From Heliocidaris tuberculata (lineage: Eukaryota; Echinodermata; Echinoidea; Camarodonta; Echinometridae): a DNA stretch of 64,000 nucleotides. Positions 57,742 to 64,000 of this stretch are shown one piece after another. Each line of letters opens with the position of its first letter. The first letter of the stretch is position 1. The stretch spans positions 11,913,238 to 11,977,237 of the forward strand of contig CM046835.1 in assembly GCA_025618425.1 (NCBI GenBank), in the 5' to 3' direction. A program made the translations under genes and the position numbers. The notes beneath the pieces are model-generated. The model saw only the letters and a program-made list of their open reading frames with translations, had not been told where the DNA came from and did not search any database.

Positions 57742-58649
57742 CTGGTAGGGGGAGATACCTCATTTGCTGGGTAAATGTAAGTGAACAACCTGGATTACTA
57801 GAGCACTTGTGAGTTATGAGCCGGCTGGACTTGATCCTTAAACTGCTAGAGAACAGTGCAGTAATATCTGGTGCTTTTTCTTTTTTTTTCCTAGTAGGGT
57901 TGGGGTTAATATATCGAACATCTTTATTTAACAAATAATGTCGCCCTTCTCAGAGTTATATGTATGATTGGTTGGGTTCAACTCACAGAGTTGAATTCAC
58001 ATAACCAATTTTTTTTTTTTTTTGGTGCCATGTGCACAAATAATAAATGTCTTATACAATTGTCTTATACAAATAATATTATTTCATAGGGGAAGGAAAC
58101 ATGTATTCTTGTAGGGGTGACCAGTATATACATGGTTGGGGTAAATGTAGATGAATCATCTGGTTTACTAGAGCACTTGTGAGTGATGAGCTGGCTGGAC
58201 TTGATCCTTAAACTGCCAGAGAACAGTGCAGTAATACCTAGTGATGTTTTTAAAAATAATATTATTCATTCTTCCAAAGAAGGGTCTGGATGTTATATAT
58301 AGTCTTTTTTGTTTCCATGCAGTTTCCTTTCTCTCATGTTAATGTATGTTTTATTTTATTTTATTTTTAATTATTTTTTTCTCTCAAATTCTTAAAGAGG
58401 AATTCCACATTACTATTTCGTCAAGTAAAGACATTTCTTTTTTTTTTTTTTTTTTTTTTTTTTTGTAGAGTTAGGGCTCCTTATGTCTTGTCTCTTTCTT
58501 ACCGATATGCAAAGTCCTCTTCCTCCGAGTAAATGTATGTATCTTGGCTCCATCTCACAGAGCTGAATTCCACATTGACAATTCTTGAAATGTCACATGT
58601 GCACCAAACATTTTATGAGTTTCCAGACAGCAATACTAAGTTAGGCCAA

Positions 58650-59400
58650 CATCAACAACATCGTCGGCATGGTCATAGTCGGTTCATTGGCCTGTAAGCC
58701 TCTGTCCAACGTCAACGCTAGTTTCAAGCCAACATTGACCTGATAGCAGAGAGACGTCGGCTTAAAGTGATTGATTAACTTTGTGAAAAATTGTAAAATC
58801 AGCTCAAATGCCAGTGAATTGTGTGCAGTCCTCTAACTACATATTTAATTAAGGATATGTGAAAGTGGAAATGGAATTGAGAGGAAATGGAACCCGTTTA
58901 CTATCCTAAAAAAGAGAAAATCGCGATCAATCGCTAGCGCAAGTCGCTCGGCTTCTTCGCTGCGCTGCAGTCACAAAAACCAAGCACCAGCGCTTGGCGA
59001 TTTCAGAGCGGGTTTCCAGCCCGTACGGTATTCTGTGATAGAGCGAGGTATGCCAACTGTAAGAGTTCTTTAGGGTTCGGTGGTACTCTATCCCGACATC
59101 AATGTTCAATCGTAAATATCTTGATATATAAACGACCGATCAGCTTATAAATCTCAGGCGATTCCTGTCTGAGCTAAAGGTTTGCAATTATGATTACAGC
59201 ATTAGCTGGAACAGTGATTTTTTTTTTCAATCCTGGGCAAAGTTAATCAATGCCTTTAATGTCATGATTGTGAAGTTAGGGCAACATAACAGTACATGAC
59301 ATGATATTGCTGTCTGGGTTCAGATAGTAACTCTGTTGATTTGCTTTTTGCATATTTTAGAGGGAAGATGTATCACACATCTTGTAGGATATGGTGTGAA
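58650..59400. other. Spacer with a GC-rich 180-bp patch
   Basis: 58920-59100 is noticeably CpG-rich (ATCGCTAGCGCAAGTCGCTC, GGTTTCCAGCCCGTACGG). A 60-codon minus frame runs through it. No RNA gene or domain is recognised. Confidence 0.35.
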
Positions 59401-59460
59401 TTAAAATGAATTACCTCTATTACAGCTGAGGTGCCTTGGGCCCCATATCAGTGTAGACCC

Positions 59461-59521
59461 TTTTATACTGCAGCCTTTTCCTTCTACATGACATGTAGAA
59501 AGAAAAGGCTGCAGTATAAAA
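59461..59521. repeat. 61-nt near-perfect palindrome
   Basis: Thirty base pairs with a single C/A mismatch around a one-base centre at 59491. The arm begins TTTTATACTGCAGCCTTTTC. No loop to speak of. Confidence 0.95.
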
Positions 59522-59888
59522 CCCTGTTGCCTAATGTACCACTAGTACATTTTAGTTTTTGTTCCTGGACAATACCATGCTTCCTTCTACTTCATTGTGT
59601 ACTTGGTAGATTAGCCCTCTACTCGAAAAGGAAGGGCTTTAAAAAAAATTCCTAAAGGTAGCCATTGTAAATGCAGGCGTAATATCATGTTCTAGTACTG
59701 CATTCCAAGGTTCAAGCACTCTGTTGGATTAGAAGTGGCTAACCATGCTCTGGAATGTCTATGAAATAACTTCTGTGAGTATTCACTTGAGTCTCATTAT
59801 CAATGAAAAAAGTTGTGGATCAAGTTCTTTCAGTACTGTTTCCATGAGGAATTCTTTACTGCATAGAGCATCTTGTCTGCACCCTTTC

Positions 59889-59923
<35 letters not shown>

Positions 59924-59995
59924 GCTACATTTATAATGCACACATATCCATCCCAGGGGATGCTCAAGGCACCTACAAAGTACTATTATTACTCT
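59889..59995 (-). mobile_element. LINE 3'-end fragment (antisense)
   Basis: (ATA)n at 59889-59923 followed by GCTACATTTATAATGCACAC and GCTCAAGGCACC is the inverse of a CR1/L2-like 3' terminus. Similar in layout to 11382-11460. Confidence 0.6.
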
Positions 59996-60603
59996 GGATA
60001 GGATATGTCCAGAGGACTTTGACATATTTCACTAGATTAGGTTGTATGACCAACTCTCGCATAACAACAATAACCAATACTAGATACCAAATTATATAAT
60101 GTTAATTAATCTATTTAATAAGATAATATCCCTATATGGAATGTTGATCTTTCAAATGAAATGAGAGTATAATGCTATTGGCTCAGTACATAAACAAGGA
60201 ACAATTACAATGCGATAAAAATGTCATATAATAAGCACATGTGCAAAATTATTTCACTTTAAGCATAAAGTTACTGATATGTGGTTTTATTAGAAAGGCC
60301 TTTTAATGAATAAATGTTTGCAAGAATTATTGCTTTTTGGTGTGTAGTCATAGTATAGTAACCACGCAATGTTGATGCTGACGCTTAGATGGCGTGGATG
60401 AAGACGGATCAACATTGGATGCGATGACCCAGTGAGACGAACTCTGGTTGCTATGTCCTTCCCTGAAGGATCTCTGTCGTTCACTTGATGAAAACAATGT
60501 TCGTAGTGAACTCAAAGTAAGCTTGGGTAAGCTACCAGTCAAACCTCAATAACTGGCAAACAGATGAACCGGGAATGCGTTAGAATCTGGGAATCCAACT
60601 GTT

Positions 60604-60753
60604 CTTTGTCGTAATTCTAATAATCGGGGGGACTCGATCCAATGTACCAAAACCGATTTAATGAGCCATCCGTAGTTTCACTCGAGACAAGCTTGTACTT
60701 TGATGGCTTAATCTTTGAGACAAGCATGTGACTAATGGCAGGATCAACCAGAC
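60604..60753 (-). pseudogene. 18S rRNA 5'-end fragment
   Basis: The minus strand reads TCTGGTTGATCCTGCCATTA, GTCACATGCTTGTCTCAAAG, ATTAAGCCAT, AAGTACAAGC, GTGAAACTACGGATGGCTCA and TTAAATCGGTTTTGG. These are the first ~100 positions of eukaryotic small-subunit rRNA, with substitutions and an 8-nt gap where GCATGTCT is expected after AAGCCAT. Homology fades after ATTGGATCGAGTCCCCC. No other rRNA segment lies beside it, so this is a dead fragment, not part of an rDNA unit. Confidence 0.88.
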
Positions 60754-60759
60754 ATTACG

Positions 60760-62265
60760 TATCCAGATGATTGATCATCATGTGTGGATGCCAATGGCAT
60801 TGATGACAATGGAAGGTCTGTCACCATATCGCATTCCTCCAAAGCTGCGGTTCTGTCAGATATCTTTGATAACAATAACATCCTCACTTTTACTGGCTGA
60901 GTTTCTCATGGGAAGTACTTGCCATGTCAGACACTGCATCTAGTATTTCTGAGGAATCAATGTCCTTATGTGAGGCTAGTAAAAAGCACCGGCCCAGACA
61001 CTGTACAACTTGTTGAACAGATTCGTCCTCAGTATATGCTGATTGCAAGTGACATTTGTAGCAAATTCAAAGTCAAAATCATCAGCAGATCCTTTATAGT
61101 TTTTTTTCCATGTGGGAAGAACATGGTATTACCTTTTGAATAATTTCTTTCTTCTTAAGTTCTTTGGACACCCTAATTTGCCGTATCCCCCCACCAGATG
61201 GGGAATGAACCAGTTTAAAAGAGTCACCACTTCTAATGCCTCAATATCATTCCTTGTAAAGGAAGTTGATGACATGATTATGCAATACTACCTGTTCTTT
61301 TCATAGAGCACTGGTGCTTCATGTCCATTAGAGAATCCAGGACTATCATTGGCAACCAAAGTTACACCCACCAGAAATTGGCAATGAGTATTGCCTTTAT
61401 GACCTTGACCTTGAGCTTGTCCTTACAAAACTTCTTCAGGACCCTTTAAGAAGACATAAGGGGGAAACCATTCATTTATCTCCAAGGTATAGAAAGTGCA
61501 GCAGCTGCAAATGCTTGAAGGTCATATTTCCATGTGACAGTGAAACTTTTTGGCTGATCTTGGTATGAGTCTCCTATTCCTTTGAGAATGGCTTGGAAAT
61601 CCTTGCCAAAGAGGCTTTCTTTCACCAGAATAGACCTGCTATTCATTTTCCTTTAGTTCGGGTAAAAGAAAGGTTTCATTTCCTCCCTTCATCCCACGCT
61701 CAGTCCACGGGATGCAAACGCACTGAGAGTGATGGGTGTCATCTACATGTAGGGCCTATTTTAATGTGGGTAATATTCGCATTGTATTGGCTTTTATCTT
61801 GGCATGCAAAATACGCTGTATTCTTAAGTTGTCCTTGAGAGATTCTGTTTTTTTTTAATATTCTGTGAAAGGTTGGCAGGTATACATCATGGACATTGTA
61901 TGTCTTAACTCAATACCTCTGACTCTGACAAAAGGTTTTTCTTTTCCATGGTCCAAGCCCTTGGAAGTATTAGATAACTGAAGGTAAGGAGCACAAGGTG
62001 ACTCTGCATGCTTTAGAGAAAGGTTTTTATGGATATGTGCTATTCAACATGTCTGTATGATTGGGATTTCAGCCACACTTTGTCCAGTCCAAATCACCCT
62101 TGCAAAAGGTACACACAAAGTTCACTAATTCCTGGTCTAGCTAATCATGGTTGCCATGCTACACCTGTTCTGATAGGCCTGTGTTACTACAACACAATCA
62201 CAACACAGGATCTCATGTAGTTAGAAGATACATGTATCTTAATATGCCATATTTCATATGGTTAC
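60760..62265. other. Moderate-GC spacer without supported genes
   Basis: Many short ORFs of 60-80 codons occur on the plus strand (60728, 60919, 61112, 61593, 62029), none with splice support or recognisable motifs. It is less AT-rich than most spacers here. Confidence 0.35.
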
Positions 62266-63260
62266 CTCTAACAGCACCAAAACTTCATGTCCTTGAGAGG
62301 ATATCCCTGTAGATGCAATATAATTATTTGCAGTATGTTCCTCAAGTGAATGGGACTTCTTGTCCTTAAATGATTTTATTTGCTCAATGGAGATGTCATT
62401 TATTATACTGACATTAATGCCTTTTCCTCTAATACAGTCTGTTCTAATATAGGAAAGTTACAGCTGTGATGCGGCATTCAGGCTACATGTTCTTACATGT
62501 AAATGTCACTGTCAATGTAACAACGTTGCAGCTCGTTCCCTTAATACAGCACTAGGATTTTATATCCTTAGAAGATAGCATTGTTCCCTACAGCAGCATT
62601 AAGATTTTGTGTTCTAAGAGAATACCACTGCAGGAGGGATATCCTCTGCTACAGCCTGTTTCTGCAATAATGCACAGGGACTTCACTTTCTTAGAGGATG
62701 CAGTTGTAGGTGACTGTCTGATGCTGCAAGTCATATTTCTGATGCAATCTCATCCTCTAATGCGGCATGGGATTTACTATTGTAGAAATTTGATACTTAT
62801 ACTACAGTCTGTTTTTTCTGATGTCACTAGGACTTTGTCTTCTTAGTGTATACCATTGAAGGTGCCACATCTTCAAGGCTGTATGCAGGATTTTTTTTTT
62901 TTTTTTTTGGGGGGGGGCAAAGATGTTATTTTATCATCAGTATTGCCAAACTGCTGAGAGGGTCTTGAGACGTTGAAGCTCGAGTCCTTATTTTAAGTCT
63001 TCTAGGCCTGAAAATGACCTCTGACAGCAAACACTACCAACAGGTATGTTACAGATGTGGTCATCATCTCTGTGATTGCTGGGAAGAATCTATCACAACA
63101 TACATGTAGTGCAAGGTTTCCTTATGCTCTAATTCAGCACTAAGACTTTGTGCCATTAGAGGATGCCATAAGATACAGACGTCATCCTTTATATTACAGC
63201 TTGTTGCTGGAATACAGCATTAGGGACAGGGACTTGATGTCACTAGCCAAGACCATTGAA
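62266..63260 (+). repeat. Degenerate minisatellite
   Basis: A unit of the form CAGCACTAGGATTTTGTGTC, CTTAGAGGATACCATT recurs with much variation near 62270, 62545, 62590, 62670, 62760, 62825, 63135 and 63215. Spacing is roughly 45-110 bp or multiples. Confidence 0.5.
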
Positions 63261-64000
63261 TTCTAGATTTCTACACAATACCATTTTCAGGGACTGTTCA
63301 CATCTTCATGACAGCATACTGTAGTCCGAATTTGCTGTCTGTATGATAAAAATATATTGTAGACCATGTGAGTAATTGCCTTACCAGCACTGAAATGTAT
63401 TCTCCTATGAATAAGACCCTATGGTGAAATATTCCTTCAACAGTATTGTCACATATCTTTCAAATGGGTGATCTAGGCTTCACCGCTCCCAGTATGACTT
63501 CATCTGTATTTTAATACAGTGTACATTAGTTGCTCTTTAAGAGACAAAAGAACAAAAAATACCTCCCCCCCAAAAAAACAAAACAAAACAAAACAAAACA
63601 ACAACAACAAACAAACAAAAAAAGCCCTCAAACAGATATCCCACACAAATAACCACCTATATTCTCTTGGCAATGGCTGGGTATTATGTTGATGCATTTG
63701 ACTGTTTGTTGCTCTGAAATCTCTATCCATTTCACTTTCCTTTATATGTATATCGTCTTGTACATTTAACTGAAAGAGCCGTTTCCTAGAGGTCCCTGTC
63801 AAAGAGGCATTTCATAATCCTCTTTCTCCTTTATATCTACTGGGGAAAAAAAGAACATTCAAGTGTGATTTTTGCCTTTCCTGTTGAGATTTTGTCACTA
63901 GTTCCCACAGTGATTGGTAAGTCTCTAAAAATGAAGTAAGTTGATATTTTACCCTGAAAAAAAATCTCGCAAATAAAACTCATTGTTCCATGAATATATA
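63261..64000. other. Spacer with (AAAAC)n
   Basis: AAAAC/AAC repeats at about 63573-63615. No supported gene to the window end. Confidence 0.4.

Larger units (their letters stand above)
52240..58640 (+). repeat. Irregular tandem array of ~14 units with a conserved core
   Basis: The core TTTACTAGAGCACTTGTGAG, TGATGAGCTGGCTGGACTTG, ATCCTTAAACTGCCAGAGAA, CAGTGCAGTAA occurs near 52285, 52685 (diverged), 53190, 53612 (diverged), 53967, 54700, 55055, 55410, 55752 (truncated), 55852, 56288, 57268, 57793 and 58166. Spacing of adjacent complete units is commonly 350-480 bp. Between cores are variable T-rich runs and less conserved words such as TTCATGAGAGGGTTGAGGGT, TCAAGTGCCAAG and ATGATAATTTACTGTT. 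Several MITEs interrupt the units. Small ORFs across the cores are shadows. Confidence 0.9.

Noticed and set aside
58920..59110. rRNA or other structured RNA gene in the CpG-rich patch
   Set aside because: No conserved 5S, 5.8S, 18S or 28S words and no pol III boxes were found.
1..64000. CRISPR arrays, bacterial operons, riboswitches or prophage
   Set aside because: Nothing of the kind is visible; spliced exons, LINEs, a SINE and microsatellites show eukaryotic nuclear DNA. Spacing in the 52-58-kb array is far too long and irregular for CRISPR.

Overview
This is a 64-kb, AT-rich piece of an animal nuclear genome. It has spliced gene fragments with GT-AG junctions, 5'-truncated LINEs, a tRNA-derived SINE, many short inverted-repeat DNA transposons, microsatellites and long homopolymer G/C runs, and no operons or long uninterrupted ORFs. 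TACATGTA-type motifs, ATT-tailed L2/CR1-like LINE 3' ends and GTTTCATAA-ended MITEs suggest a marine invertebrate deuterostome, most likely an echinoderm such as a sea urchin. That assignment is inference from style, not from a database match.

Gene content is sparse. (1) A two-exon minus-strand gene at 8454-11282 has a good Kozak start, an in-phase splice and a cysteine-rich protein of about 200 residues; its acidic tail appears frameshifted. (2) The 5' part of a plus-strand gene at 45830-48597 has five small exons whose phases all agree and encodes an N-terminal PCNA-binding PIP box (QSSLDTFF). (3) Two paralogous minus-strand transcription units at about 16.9-19.9 kb and 23.2-25.8 kb share promoter, first-exon and last-exon homology; coding content is doubtful. 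(4) A small plus-strand first exon (18437-18503) lies in the loop of a large inverted repeat.

The rest is mostly mobile or repetitive DNA. 0-8 kb: hAT-type MITE, a repeated ORF-like element, LINE fragments, a 1.06-kb TIR element. 11.7-13.2 kb: a motif-dense repeat and a TTAA-flanked MITE. 14.4-26.3 kb: an interval with 180-bp inverted ends, both abutting TTAA, enclosing the two paralogous units. 26.8-30.2 kb: a 3-kb inverted-repeat structure, a nested TTAA MITE, interstitial TTAGGG and a 175-bp tandem duplication. 31.3-32.4 kb: a hAT-type element whose body is a GGGCACTTATCAG array. 34-39 kb: MITEs, perfect hairpins, a decayed LINE. 40.4-43.9 kb: a 3.5-kb purine-rich tract with an embedded palindrome. 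45-52 kb: the PIP-box gene among MITEs and a SINE. 52.2-58.6 kb: an irregular tandem array of about 14 units with a conserved, foldable ~75-nt core, itself a target for several MITEs. 59-64 kb: a 61-nt near-perfect palindrome, an antisense 18S rRNA fragment and a degenerate minisatellite.

All splice models, homologies and family names were made by eye. The most secure calls are the LINE CDS at 6.0-6.7 kb, the TSD-supported transposons, the SINE, the 18S fragment and the two phase-consistent genes.
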